Shown: positions 36,346 through 47,130, counted from the stretch's first letter. The stretch is 64,000 nucleotides of DNA from Sipunculus nudus (GCA_026874595.1 CM049306.1:39742019-39806018); one strand, 5' to 3'. Notes: generated by a model from the letters alone, not told the origin. Numbers and translations: made by a program.

Positions 36346-36439
36346 CTCTATAGAGGCAAGATATACGCAAAAAATGAACATATCTGTAGTTATTCTTTGT
36401 TAGATCTGTGGTCTTGCAATGTCGGAACGCCATCAATAA

Positions 36440-36740
36440 ACTGACCAATCATGCAAAGGCCAGCATTTCAGGACGGTCGTCGTTTACAGAAATCCCTGGC
36501 AGCAGCTGGTAATCACCAGGGAAAAACCCTGCCTGAAGACCAATGGCCCCCTGTGGTGGGGGTGGGGTGTCTGTCGTCCACATTGTGCGAACAATATTTT
36601 GACGAATTTTGTTGCTCTTTCCTTGGAAAGTATAAAGAATTTCCATTCTTGGACCCTAGAATTTCCGAAATTCCATGATATTTAAACGGTCTGAAACAAC
36701 CTGAAGTCCCCTTTTCAATGATTCTCCCTACACTCACACA
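36440..36740. other. Overlapping small frames in the hAT interior
   Basis: A + frame at 36451-36678 (75 codons) and minus frames at 36449-36646 and 36513-36737 overlap in a GC-richer patch. The patch could be a captured host exon or part of an ancestral internal sequence. I recognise no domain. Confidence 0.25.
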
Positions 36741-37299
36741 AGTCTCGTTAAAATACAGACATTTACACTATCATGTTTATAATGAATACTACCTAAATGC
36801 CTGTCTTTTGATTACCCAACATGACCTGCATGATCTTTTATGTAACGTGAAAAAACACAACGAACACCCAGACCTATGTAGGAATTATTTTAACTGTAAG
36901 ATATAATTCTATTATAACTGTCCGACGGGATGAATTCCCCTTGCCGCTTATAGCTACATGTTCAATATACGTATCAAGCATCAGTTTTATTTTTAGAGTT
37001 CAAAACTTAAATTAAAGACAATTGTCGTATATTGTGACAAATTATTTAAAATTAAAATATAGTATGTATTTAAATGATATAATTACTTGAAATTTATTTA
37101 AATACTTTATTGAATAACAAATAGTCATAAGTTAACAAATAAAACCTCGAGTTAAAGTGTGCATAATCACTATAATTCTAAAATGATTTTGATTTAGCCT
37201 TGAATTAAGGTATGCTTTTAACTTTGAGGAAATTTTGTTAAACCAAGTCAGTTTTTCCAAACATTTGATTTTTTATGTGAAAATATTAAACATGCCCTG

Positions 37300-37301
<2 letters not shown>

Positions 37302-37369
<68 letters not shown>
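37302..37369. repeat. (AT)n microsatellite
   Basis: Pure AT alternation of about 68 bases inside the hAT element. Confidence 0.95.
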
Positions 37370-37371
<2 letters not shown>

Positions 37372-37954
37372 CCTAACTCATGAAACGCGTTTTTAGTAAA
37401 GACTATAAAGTGCCTTGCAAACAGCAATACCATGCATATCTCAGTAGCTCTATTAGGTGTACCGGCTGTCATATGCGATAACAAGAGGTGGAATTATAGA
37501 TGTGACAAGGTATATATGTATATGCGTTGAGAATGGAATAATACCAAATAAAGTTTTTTTTCCCCCAAGTTGAGTATAAAGTAATCATGAATTGTGTTTA
37601 CATGAATGATGAATGATCACATTATATGTGTATCCTGCAGTTTAATCTGTTTTGGTTACAATATATTCGTTTTATTCCTTTTTGTTCACTTCATAATGAA
37701 ATATACTTGTTTGAACTTCGAGCGATCTGTTGATTTACAGAAGCTAAGAGATGTTTGCTCTTTAATATGTGGAGGAAGAATTCCCTGCCAGTGAATCCAT
37801 CCATATAATTGCGTTGCTGTCAAATACAAACCTGTAACAAGGATATTGGACATGATTTGTTTCAATATGTTATCCAGTTTTGTATAATGTTTTGTTAGAG
37901 GGGCGGCTATTTCTAAGACCGCCCCGGGCGGCAATGAGGCTAGGTACGCCGCTG

Positions 37955-37962
37955 CCTTGGAG
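37955..37962. repeat. Target-site duplication, right copy
   Basis: CCTTGGAG, identical to 35152-35159. Confidence 0.9.
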
Positions 37963-38230
37963 CAGTTATATCAATAACACGGGTATGCATTTAACCCTGT
38001 AAAATAGAATAACTATATTAAGGCAGAAGAATGGATACCACTTGCAAGACGCACCTAACCAGTGAACAGGATGATAACCGATGATTCCCTGACATTTGCG
38101 TAATAACAGGTAACACTACCCTAGTAAAAGATTGTAAATGTTTACCTTGAAAACAAGGCAATGTGAACAACGTCCCTCGGAAACCTCTTAAAAGCAGATT
38201 GTGACAGATTTGAGTGATTATTACCTAAGT

Positions 38231-38234
<4 letters not shown>

Positions 38235-38290
<56 letters not shown>
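38235..38290. repeat. (AT)n microsatellite
   Basis: Pure AT alternation directly before the next hAT element. Its last bases form part of that element's target duplication. Confidence 0.95.
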
Positions 38291-38294
<4 letters not shown>

Positions 38295-39195
38295 TAGTGG
38301 TGGGTTTCGGTTCCTTTTTCATATTCGATCATCGGTTTGGGCAAACCGATCGATGATCGATTATTAATCGGTTCAGACAAATATAAACAAATATGCAATT
38401 ATCTGTCAAACTGTACTCTCTTAACAGAGCCCGTATGTCTAAGTAATTCCACCTAATGAAAATAAGTCTTTTTTTTATTTTCCTGTTATAACTAAGCTAC
38501 GCTATTCAAAGTTTCATTTAATTAATTATAATAATCAAGAATTAAACCACATTCCAGGACATCTACTTGCTGGCCCTCATGAAAACTCCCGCGTATCATT
38601 TTAACTTCACCACCAGCAAGGACTTTCATTTTATAACAATTATGACGACTGCCGACACGCATACTGGTTTCACAGGCCCGCCAGGAAAATTACAGACCTA
38701 TATAAGTTTTGGTAAAAATTAAAAAAAAAGTAATTGAAAGCTAATTATATTATTACTCATGCGGCAGCGGTACCTGGCATCAGTTGAAGAGATTATTTCT
38801 AAGAGAATCTCGCAAAATTGGCATAGACCTGGAGAATTTTGGAGCATTTTAACGCCATATCGCCCAAATTTTGCAATGAACATTTCGTTAGAAAAATCTC
38901 CGCTACTTCTGCAGCTCCCTGCCAGTTCACAGAGGTTAAATAAGTCCTCCATTCTCTCATCTACCGTGTCATACTCAATTATATACGGAGGTTATTTTGG
39001 AACACAGACTCATTATATGAAGCGCGGAATGTTGTAAAAAATGAAGGAATAATTTTTGCCTATAATATAAAGACATTCTGGAAAAAACAATCATGAGTAT
39101 GATGTAATCGATAGTTGCCTTTGGTAATATAGCGCTTGAAAGTGGCAGCAAGCCGACTGATTTTAAAAAAAAACTCGATGATCGGCCCACCACTA
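38295..39195. mobile_element. Non-autonomous hAT element (~0.9 kb)
   Basis: The ends read TAGTGGTGGG (38295) and CCCACCACTA (to 39195), a perfect 10-base inverted repeat. Inside both ends are gatcatcg/cgatgatc blocks. ATATACAT occurs immediately outside each end (38287-38294 and 39196-39203), a perfect 8-base duplication. The interior has opposing frames (minus 38719-38952, 77 codons; plus 38759-39037, 92 codons) with no recognised domain. No complete transposase is present. Confidence 0.85.
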
Positions 39196-39209
39196 ATATA
39201 CATAATATC

Positions 39210-40610
39210 TACTACAGGGTCTGACTGCAGAACAATTTACAATCTATGGAGGTGTGTTTACGTCTTATGATCGGTCCCGGATTTGCTCCAGGTATTCAGA
39301 CAAGTTTATTGATAGCCACGATCACAACTGGGTTACTATTACCTAATCACAGAAAGGGCAAATTCCTATCGGATATAGAATAATGTAAAACAGAACTTCC
39401 TCAAGGAAGTGTTTTTAACACCAAGTTAGAGCTTCCAAGCTTAGAGCTACAATATGAAACCGTTCTCGGAGTCTCTTCCAATTACAATATTTAAATTGGC
39501 CGGGACTAAAAACCTGTTATAAAAAATTAAAAATATATCTGCGATTTAGTTTTTCTTGCTTATAATGCTTTAATAGTTTTTAACTTTATTTTTAATTCCA
39601 AGTAAAAGTAACATGTCTGATATTTGCACATGTTGAAAACGACAAGTCAGAAAAAATATATTTTTATATTATAATAAAAGGGTCTTTTTTCATAAAAATT
39701 TTAATTTCATGAAATGTTTTTAACATTCATAAATGGTACATGCCGGTTATATGCCCTGTTGTTTCCTCAATGTAGGTTAATGCTAAAGCATTTTCTTGAA
39801 TAACTCAGATTCACAATGTTCAAAAAGCATTATAAGTGTCCCAAGATTTGATACCAGGTAATGCGCTTTTAGCTGAATCTTAAAAAAGAACTGATGCCAC
39901 CACCATACCAAATTATTGCTTGTGTCAAGACATTAAACATTTCATCTTGTTCCCTTCATTTTATCTTTTCCTATAGCAGAATAATTTTTGGCCAAGCTAA
40001 CTGAAAGTTATCTGAGCTGTAGGGATAAGTATATAACTATATATCTCTTTGACAGTCGATCTTTTAACAGGGCACACATCACAAGTACAAGGAAAATAAT
40101 AATCCTCTGTGGAAATTCAAAATTAGGTCCTGTGACCTACATATTCTAAGAATTAAGAAGCGAAAACGCGCGTTTGAGCACCTCCGCAGATCAGATTAAA
40201 GTCCTATCAGTTAAATCCAGATTTGTAACGTACAACTTAATGGAATGTGATTAATATCGGACTACACGATGATCTTGAAAAGCTTTAACTAATATAGAAG
40301 GCTGGTGGCGCCATATTTTTTCCCCATCTTTTACGTTTATTTTTTAATTTTCGCGTTGACAGCAGCCTACACCCATGGTATTTTATTATCATTTATCATT
40401 AACTGTGATTATTCATGGTCTAGTTTTTTTAATTATTTAAAATAAAATAATACATGGTATGACATAGATGTTTATGTTCATTGCGCATTTTAATATCGAT
40501 CGAAAGTTAAGTCACATCGGCCGATGATTTTGCGCCATCAGCTGTGGGATTAACGGATTGGCTGGATCGTGACAGTTCATTCGATCGACCGCTGGCGAAA
40601 ATTCATCGCC
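39210..40610. other. No gene seen
   Basis: AT-rich DNA. The part at 40490-40620 (atcgatcgaaagtt, gatcgaccgctgg) is rich in GATCG motifs, but no structure was resolved. Confidence 0.4.
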
Positions 40611-40621
40611 AACATCGTCGC

Positions 40622-40650
40622 GCAACACACAGACACACACACACACACAC
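40622..40650. repeat. (CA)n microsatellite
   Basis: Alternating CA of about 28 bases. Confidence 0.9.
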
Positions 40651-40764
40651 TTGTATATCAAAGTTTTTTTTTTGTAAAATGACACAGGCCTGAAGATTAC
40701 GAATGCTTGTTCATTATTCTTCTTTGTAAGAAGAATATTTTTTTTTTTATTGTCACCCGATATT

Positions 40765-41060
40765 TTTTTACCGGCCGGATAAATCTACAAGTTTCCCCGG
40801 CCCTTGAATGGCCGCACACCTACCGATTTTTCCTGCAGATCAACAAATTTCTCCTGTCATTTTGGTCACTTCTAATTTTGTCTCGAGGATTATTAATGGG
40901 GTCAGAATAATAAAAAGAAGGCAAGGTTGGTTGTAAAACATCCGATTTTTTTTCGGTTGCGTCATCACATCTTTCCGAAATTTCCGGCCGATTTTTTATC
41001 TGTCCAGAAAATTCTTGACATTGTCAAGGATTTTTGCAGCCGATTATTCTTGCCGGATTT
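40765..41060. repeat. Dispersed repeat with CCGGCCG/CCGATTTT motifs, copy 2
   Basis: Contains ttaccggccggataaat, acctaccgatttttcc, tttccggccgattttttat and agaaaattcttgacattgtc, all related to 29580-29720. The open frames 40707-40910 and 40927-41136 run through it and are by-products. Confidence 0.5.
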
Positions 41061-41159
41061 TAAAAGAAGTGCCCCAATGGGTCGTGACGCACAGCCGACT
41101 GACATGTTGATAATATGTCCTTGCAAAGACAACTAATTAAGATAGGTGGCATCATTGTT

Positions 41160-42800
41160 AATGCATATTAGCTTAAGTTCATCGAGATCCATAAGCACAA
41201 CAAATTTGATGACAATCCAACCAGCCTTTCATGAAGAATCTGGCAATTTGTGTGTATTTTGCATTATTTTTGGGGTGCCCCCATGGTTATGATTTGCGCC
41301 CTACTTTGGTATCAATTTTTTCAATTATTCTGAGGGGTGCTTATATATGATTTGGGCCCTGTTAACAGACGACCACATCTTTGAAGGTCTCAAAAATAAA
41401 GATAAAAATGCGTAAAAATTAAAAGAAATCCAGGTGGCACCACCAGTCTGCAGGAACTGATGAAACACTCCATGATTCATATGAATGGAAAGAATAATGC
41501 TGATCAATGCACTAGTTGTTCAGATACCGGAGCTTTTGTGTCAAATTTTCAGTTATTCTGGGGGATACTTCTGAGCAACCCATTGCTCGAACCATATGGG
41601 TGACAGAGACCAAATTTCAGGTTTCCAAAGAGACTATTTATGGGCCTCCCAACATGTCAAAAAAGAAGAATCTAGGTCAAGTCGTTACGATTTGTGCCCT
41701 GTTAACAGATGACCGCATCTTTTTAGGTCTCAAAAATAGATAAAAAAATAGTAAAAATCGAAAAAATACAGTAAAAAATAGTAAAAATCGAAAAAAATAC
41801 CAGTATGCAGAAACTGATGAATCACTCTATGATCAATATCCATGCATAGAATCATGGTGATCAATGCGTTAGTTGTTTAGATACTTGAGCTTTTGTATCA
41901 AATTTTCTATAATTCTGGGGGGGGGGGGGGGGTACTTGGAAGCGTCATAGCTCACAGGTTTTGGGTAACAAAGACCTAATTCCAGGTTTCCAAGGAGACT
42001 TTTATGAGTCTCCCTGCATGTCGAGACAGAAGATTCTAAGTCCAGTGATTACCATTCGTGCCCTGTTAACAGATGACGGCATCTTTTAAGGTCTCAAAAA
42101 TAGAGAAAAAAAATCGAAAAATACAGGTGGTGCCACTTTTCTGCAAAAACTGATTAAACACTCCATGATCAATATTCATGCAAAGAATCATGGTGATCAA
42201 TGCATTAGGTGTTCAGATATTTAAGCTTTAATATCGAATTCTTCATTTTTCTAGGGGGTACTTCGGAGCCCCAAAGCTGGAAGAATATGGGTAACAGAGA
42301 CCTAATTCCAGGTTTCAAAGAAGACTTTTCATGGACCTCTCTGGATGTAAAGTGAGAAGATTTCAGGTCCAGCGGTTAAGATTTGTGCTCTGCTAACAGA
42401 TGACGGCATCTTCTGAGGTCTCAAAAATAGAGAGAAAAAAAAAATCGTAAAAAATCGAAAAATACAGATGGCGCCACCAGTCTGCAAAAACTAATGAGCA
42501 CTCCATGATCAATATCCATGCAAAGAATCATGGTGATCAATGCATTAGGTGTTCAGATATTTAAGCTTTTGTATCAAATTTTTCATTTTTCTAGGGGGTA
42601 CTTCGGAGCCCCAAAGCTGGAAAAATATGGGTAACAGAGACATATTTCCAGGATTCCAAGGACCTCTCAGAATGTCAAGTTACAAGATTCCAGGTCCAGT
42701 GGTTACGATTTGTGCCTTGTTAAAGGACAGACGGCCGGACGGACGATGGACAAAGAGTGATCGCTATAGCTCATATGACTTACAGTCAGCTGAGTTAAAA
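41160..42800. repeat. Composite tandem array, ~330-base units
   Basis: About four to five units share ccatgatcaatatccatgca, gaatcatggtgatcaatgca, ttaggtgttcagat, a tttttctagggggtactt block, gggtaacagagacc.aattcca, gatttgtgccctgttaacag, gatgacggcatctttt and ggtctcaaaaatag. The array ends with ggacggacgatggacaaaga, atcgctatagctcatatgac and cagtcagctgag. The composite repeat at 34230-35110 shares the ending and several inner motifs. A G run lies at 41917-41932. Two open frames (41516-41743 and 42549-42857) are related to each other only because they lie in the repeat. Confidence 0.8.
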
Positions 42801-43012
42801 AATGCGACCGACAGCACCCTAACATCTACCGATTTCTCCGGAAAATCGGTCGGATAAATCGGAAGATGGGAGGACGGCTTAAGGGCATATACATCTATTA
42901 ACATAAAAAAGGTTGTCACTCTTTTTTTCTTGTCTTTCAAAAAATTTAGCACACTTCAAGAATAGTCAACTTCTCTCATATAGAAATACCATATGGATAT
43001 TTGTTCAGCTGC

Positions 43013-43022
43013 TATATAAAAG
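43013..43022 (+). promoter_or_regulatory. TATA box
   Basis: TATATAAAAG lies 136 bases before the Met codon at 43149. A transcription start about 30 bases downstream would leave a 5' UTR of about 100 bases. It is isolated from the long AT repeats, so it is less likely to be chance. Confidence 0.5.
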
Positions 43023-43080
43023 ATTGTCTTGGTAAAAAGATTGTAACAGTTGCCATGTTTCTTCGTGCTTCCGTACAGGT

Positions 43081-43110
43081 GTGACGTCACAGAGGTCTTC
43101 ATTACGTCAT
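43081..43110 (+). promoter_or_regulatory. Two CRE-type sites
   Basis: The palindrome GTGACGTCAC at 43081-43090 contains the full CRE TGACGTCA, and ATTACGTCAT at 43101-43110 contains a second CRE-like site. They sit 12 bases apart between the TATA box and the Met codon, so they would lie in the 5' UTR if the TATA box is used. Confidence 0.5.
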
Positions 43111-43148
43111 CGATTTTGCGGTTAATCCTGCTGTACAGATTTATCAAG

Positions 43149-43556
43149 ATGTCGAATAAAACTGCATCAGCATCATCATCGGCATCAAACGGTCAAAACA
43201 TGAAACCTATATTTGGACCACTTCTACCCTTAACGGGTCTTTGGGATGAGCGGGAGTCTCTGATAATACCCACGACCACCGAAAAATGGACCGAAAAAGA
43301 ACAGCTTCACAACCGTGTTAACCAGCTGTTGACAGAGAATCTCAATCTGAAATTAACCCTCAAGGAAAAGGATGACGAAATAAAAAACTTACAAGAAAAG
43401 GTGAGCGAGAACGAGGCATACAGAAAATCACTCAGTAACTTTTTGGGCTTGCTTAAAACCTCTGACATTTTAAACAGAAACTTAGGGGTTTCCCATGTTG
43501 GAGAAAATGAACAAGTTGACAGTCCTTCACACAGCTGTATGGATGAAGTAGACTGA
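43149..43556 (+). CDS. Small coiled-coil protein, single exon
   Basis: I start at Met 43149 (atcaagATGtcg). The frame is open upstream to 43050, but that part lies over the CRE sites and reads as non-coding. The protein has 135 residues: a Ser/Ala-rich start (TASASSSASNG), a Pro/Leu segment (GPLLPLTGLWDERE), then from about residue 48 to 98 a Leu/Glu/Lys pattern typical of a coiled coil (LLTENLNLKLTLKEKDDEIK region), and an acidic C-terminus ending MDEVD. The composition is uniformly coding-like and no stop interrupts it. Promoter motifs upstream and AATAAA downstream frame a compact intronless unit. A retrogene is possible. An acceptor-like tgtacag at 43133-43139 would also allow a spliced 5' UTR. 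I recognise no family; a homodimerising coiled-coil role is inference. Confidence 0.7.
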   Translation: MSNKTASASSSASNGQNMKPIFGPLLPLTGLWDERESLIIPTTTEKWTEKEQLHNRVNQLLTENLNLKLTLKEKDDEIKNLQEKVSENEAYRKSLSNFLGLLKTSDILNRNLGVSHVGENEQVDSPSHSCMDEVD

Positions 43557-44007
43557 GCTGCTGATGGATTTATATTTATTGGCAACGTGTTGCGATGGGC
43601 TTTGTTCAACATATTTCGATGAAACAGTTCGATGGGCTTCCTCATTATACATACAGTATCAGATAAAGAGAAAGTAATACTTTATTCAAGATAAGTAATA
43701 TGTTGTGTCATCTAAGGCAACAAATAAGACTGATTAAACTTTTACTTTCCTTAAACTACTTTACATAAAGTGATTTCGATAAAAACTGCATGTGATATTT
43801 TACACTGATTTAATACCTTTAATATATACTCATGTTAATGGGTAGTGTTAATATTCAAATATTTTTACTATTACTATTTTTATATAAAAAAATATAAATA
43901 ATCTTTGTATCTGCGGTGTATAAAACAAACATGCTATGTGTGTCATACTCGGCAAATGCAATATATCAGTGAGAAGTTAAATTTATCATTTATTGTCTAC
44001 ATCAGTA

Positions 44008-44013
44008 AATAAA
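44008..44013 (+). terminator. Polyadenylation signal AATAAA
   Basis: A canonical hexamer about 450 bases after the stop of the coiled-coil gene, giving a plausible 3' UTR of 43557 to about 44030. Confidence 0.55.
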
Positions 44014-44039
44014 GCTTTCTTTTGGGTATTACTGTATTT

Positions 44040-45120
44040 ATGTCTTTATTCATGTCTTGCCTAACGACATTTGGACCAGGAATTTCGCATTTTCTCATTC
44101 TTGCATGTCCGAAATAAGTCGTCAGTTTTGATATCTAGTACAAGATGTAATTGAATGCATTTTTAACTTTCTCTTACTTTGTTTCTCTAATGATATATCA
44201 TTATAGACAGGTTGTTTTCTTCAAGCTTTTTATGTTGACGCATTTCTTTATATTTTATGAACTGTTCTTGATTAGAAATTCGAATACAACTATAACTACA
44301 TATTATGACAGATACCTTTTTTTTGTATTTGGCAACCTCTCCATGCCCACTAGCCCTTTTATTTGTTAATCACAACCTTTCTGTGGCACTTGTCTGACGT
44401 AGCACCTGTCAGCTGTCATCGTTTATGTTGTTCGAAACCATTTAACAGGGGACACCGTTTACGAAATATAATGGTACATAAAGAGAAACAACTATCACAC
44501 ATAGCGCTGTACATCCAATAGTTCCACTCCTCAGAAAAGCGATATGATCTTTTTCCCGGTCTTATAATAGAAAAGCGTGTCCGAAATCTGAATGCAACTT
44601 CACTACACATTTGAAGAAAGATTGAAAGGTTGTGATGCTAACACTTGTTGTATTGAGCCGGAGTTTCCTTGAAATGAACTTCCTGTCACAATTTCGGTCA
44701 CCCTGATTCCTGAGCCACACTTCCAATATCACAAGCCCGGTAACATGGACGAGACCGGATTTGCATTTAAGAACGTATTTGAAGTGATATACCAGACTAG
44801 GCTTTCTATTCCGGTATGTGCAACATAAAAAAGAGAGACCAACAAAATATGTTCTTTGGGGGATAATGATAAAAAGTATGGATAGGAGACAAAAAGCTAC
44901 ATTTATTCTTTATAAAGTGCAGATCGAAAATTAACTTCATAAATCATTTCCCGTAATTCTGCATGGGGATCACGTTGTCATGGACAACGATTCCCGAAGG
45001 CCAATAACAGCTCAGGAAGAGCCGTTCTATCAGCTTTTCCATGAGAGTATGTCGTTTCTGTCCACACAAAAAAAAATCAAAGCAGCAAAGGTTATTTGTG
45101 GCCGTTGCCCTTAACTCAGA
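44040..45120. other. No gene seen
   Basis: AT-rich DNA. Frames at 44151-44369, 44416-44610 and 44944-45244 are unsupported. Confidence 0.4.
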
Positions 45121-45129
45121 TGTCCATAA

Positions 45130-45262
45130 AAACGTGTCGAATACGGCTTCCCAAATATCGAATTCAACATGCAGTATTCGATACACTTCGCGCGCGTTCA
45201 TACTGCGTCAGATAACAAGTGGTATTCAGTGCCATATTCGATAAAATATTCGATTCACTTTT
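45130..45262. repeat. Cluster of TATTCGATA-type motifs
   Basis: The motif attcgat or its reverse complement atcgaat recurs about six times (gtcgaatac, atatcgaattc, agtattcgataca, catattcgataaa, atattcgattc). This is an array of short palindromic blocks like those in several other elements of this window. Confidence 0.55.
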
Positions 45263-45307
45263 GTTATAGGTTCTGTTCGCAATTATAAAAGGTAAAAAAG
45301 GTGGGGC

Positions 45308-45352
45308 TTTATAGTCTGATATCACCGACGATGTCAGTCTCATCCGACTTTA
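45308..45352. repeat. Dispersed short repeat, copy 1
   Basis: The order tttatagtctg, tatca, gatgtcagtctcatc, gacttt recurs at 63926-63972. It contains a potential hairpin between agtctg and cagact-like segments. Confidence 0.45.
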
Positions 45353-45446
45353 CACTTTGCCTTCCTGGCCTGTTCATTTTTGTAGCTTTTCTCGGCTCCC
45401 TGGGGAGCTTACAACCCAAGCTGCCATATTAGGCGTTAGAAGGTTA

Positions 45447-45630
45447 TTCGTCCCATATTTGCCTTCCTCCCATGACTAGTACCCATTCACTCCTGGGTCG
45501 GGAGAGCGCACCCTTGTGGTAAAGACTTTGCCTTGGAGTATTAGCGCAGACGGAGGTCAGAACGGGACGCGAACCAACGACCCTGCGGTCACAAGTCCAG
45601 CGCCCATCCATTACGCCACCACGCTCCATA
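45447..45630 (-). mobile_element. tRNA-derived SINE, second family
   Basis: On the minus strand a tRNA-like head is visible: an A-box region ggtggcgtaatggatgggc (about 45606-45624) and a B box ggttcgcgtcc (45565-45575). A body with ctccaaggcaaagtctttac and ggtactagtcatgggagg follows. The acceptor stem does not close, so it is not an intact tRNA gene. The 120-codon minus frame 45444-45806 runs through it and is a by-product. Confidence 0.65.
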
Positions 45631-45669
45631 TACTGCGTCATTAGCACACCAGAGTTCGGTCCAAAATTA

Positions 45670-45830
45670 CTCGTACTCATAGTACTCGTACTCGTGAGTA
45701 CTTTTTTTGAGTACTTCGTACTCGTACTCGAGTACTTTTTAAAAATCACAAAAGTACTTGTACTCGAATACATTGAAAGTATTCGGTACTTATATGAGTA
45801 ATTCATGAGTACTTTTGGGTATTAAAATTT
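45670..45830. repeat. GTACTC/GAGTAC hexamer array
   Basis: At least ten copies of actcgt, gagtac or tactcg blocks, partly palindromic (gtactcgagtac). No clear ends or target duplication were found, so whether it belongs to a transposon is open. Confidence 0.65.
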
Positions 45831-45839
45831 CTAAATAAA

Positions 45840-47050
45840 CTTTACTTTCAATTGATAATATTAGTAATAGTTTATTATAATATATTAAAGTAAGATATTA
45901 AAAATAATGTATAATATATATAATATCATATATAATAGAACTTAAGGTAATTTTCTGTTACTATAATTGAACTTATCACAACATTTTTGCATGGATTACT
46001 ACCACTATTACTATTACTTGGCTTCTATTATTAATACTATTACTTTTATTTTATATAAAATATAAATTGAACTATTTTATTATTAATACATCCATGCAAT
46101 CCATGTGTACAGTATTACATATTTCCAGTAAGATAGGTACAACATAGTGTTCAATAAAACATGAAATCAGCAAATTCATACTGAGTTATATTTTAACAGA
46201 AAAATTCTAATTATTGAAAGATCCCAAAATAAAAAAGCAAAGGTTTGCCAAAATTCAATAGAATTAAATATACTCAGAACCTGTTTATCATAACATAAAC
46301 TCCACAGTGTTCCAGGGACTAGGCTAATCAAGCTTGGACTACTTTATACTGAGGAAGTGGTTTTGTTAGCGGGGTTTTATTTTTGCGCTTTAAGCGGGAG
46401 CTAGATTTGCACTAAAATAAGAACACGCGTAAATTCGATGAGATCGTTCGGAAGATTACAGGTTCTCGCCTGACACACAGTCATGTGGGCCTGGTAATCC
46501 CTCCACGCATTGTCTCTTGAATTGAAGCTTCTTGAACCAGAATGTTAGAGTAGTCATGTTGTTATAAGAGTTCATAGCGATTCCTCGAGAAAGACCCCTC
46601 TTAATGATTTTTTTAAACAACTGTGAAATAATAAGTAACATTTTAAGAAACCCCTAGCCCTTCCCATATCTTAGAAGTACGACTGAGCTGAGAGCGACCT
46701 GCGACTGATGTCAGTTCTGTTTGTTGTTCTAAGCACACGTATGCGTGTATAGATTAAGATCCTATTTTGTACACATTGCGGAAACGGGATTTAGCAGGCA
46801 TACCTTTAACGTTCACATTGCGTTGGTGCGAATTACGTATTAATGAATTGAGTTTCAATACACCTATCGATGTGGTTTCACCGGTAAGGATCGAAACACA
46901 AATCAAGGATGAATGTGGGTGCGGTGTGAACAGAAATAGTATTTGGTTGTAATAAAACGGATTCGATACCATATTTAGTGAATATAGAATATGGGTGTAA
47001 CAGGTGACCGGTGAATATCCTTATTTATAATAATTAATAAAATAAAAATC
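45840..47050. other. No gene seen
   Basis: AT-rich DNA. Minus frames at 46456-46641 and 46754-46972 are unsupported. Confidence 0.4.
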
Positions 47051-47057
47051 GATCACA

Positions 47058-47130
47058 TTTGACCTTGAACTGTGACCTTGAAGGTTAAATGCCTCCTTGA
47101 AACCTTGCAACCTTGAAACCTTGGATCACG
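47058..47130. repeat. CCTTGAA repeat with paired nuclear-receptor half-sites
   Basis: TGACCTTGA occurs twice, separated by four bases (ttTGACCTTGAactgTGACCTTGA), followed by further ccttgaa units. TGACCTTGA is the complement of TCAAGGTCA, the extended half-site bound by ERR and NR5A-type receptors in animals. A simple tandem repeat explains the pattern equally well. Confidence 0.4.

Larger units (their letters stand above)
35160..37954. mobile_element. Non-autonomous hAT element (2.8 kb) with internal tandem repeats
   Basis: The ends are CAGTGGCGTACCTA (35160-35173) and TAGGTACGCCGCTG (37941-37954), inverted repeats matching at 13 of 14 positions. Both are followed inward by ccgccccgggcgg (near 35202 and 37919). 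An exact 8-base duplication CCTTGGAG flanks the element. These are hAT features by family knowledge. The interior starts with about seven tandem units of 153 to 180 bases, followed by a GC-richer patch (about 36440-36680) with small overlapping frames, AT-rich filler and a long (AT)n run. No transposase frame is present. The duplication is still perfect, which suggests a relatively young insertion. Confidence 0.9.

Noticed and set aside
42549-42857. 102-codon + frame, similar to the frame at 41516-41743
   Set aside because: The two are alike only because both lie in the same tandem repeat, and neither shows splice or domain evidence.
45444-45806. 120-codon minus frame
   Set aside because: It runs across a SINE and the GTACTC array, and its Ser-Thr-rich part is the repeat in translation.
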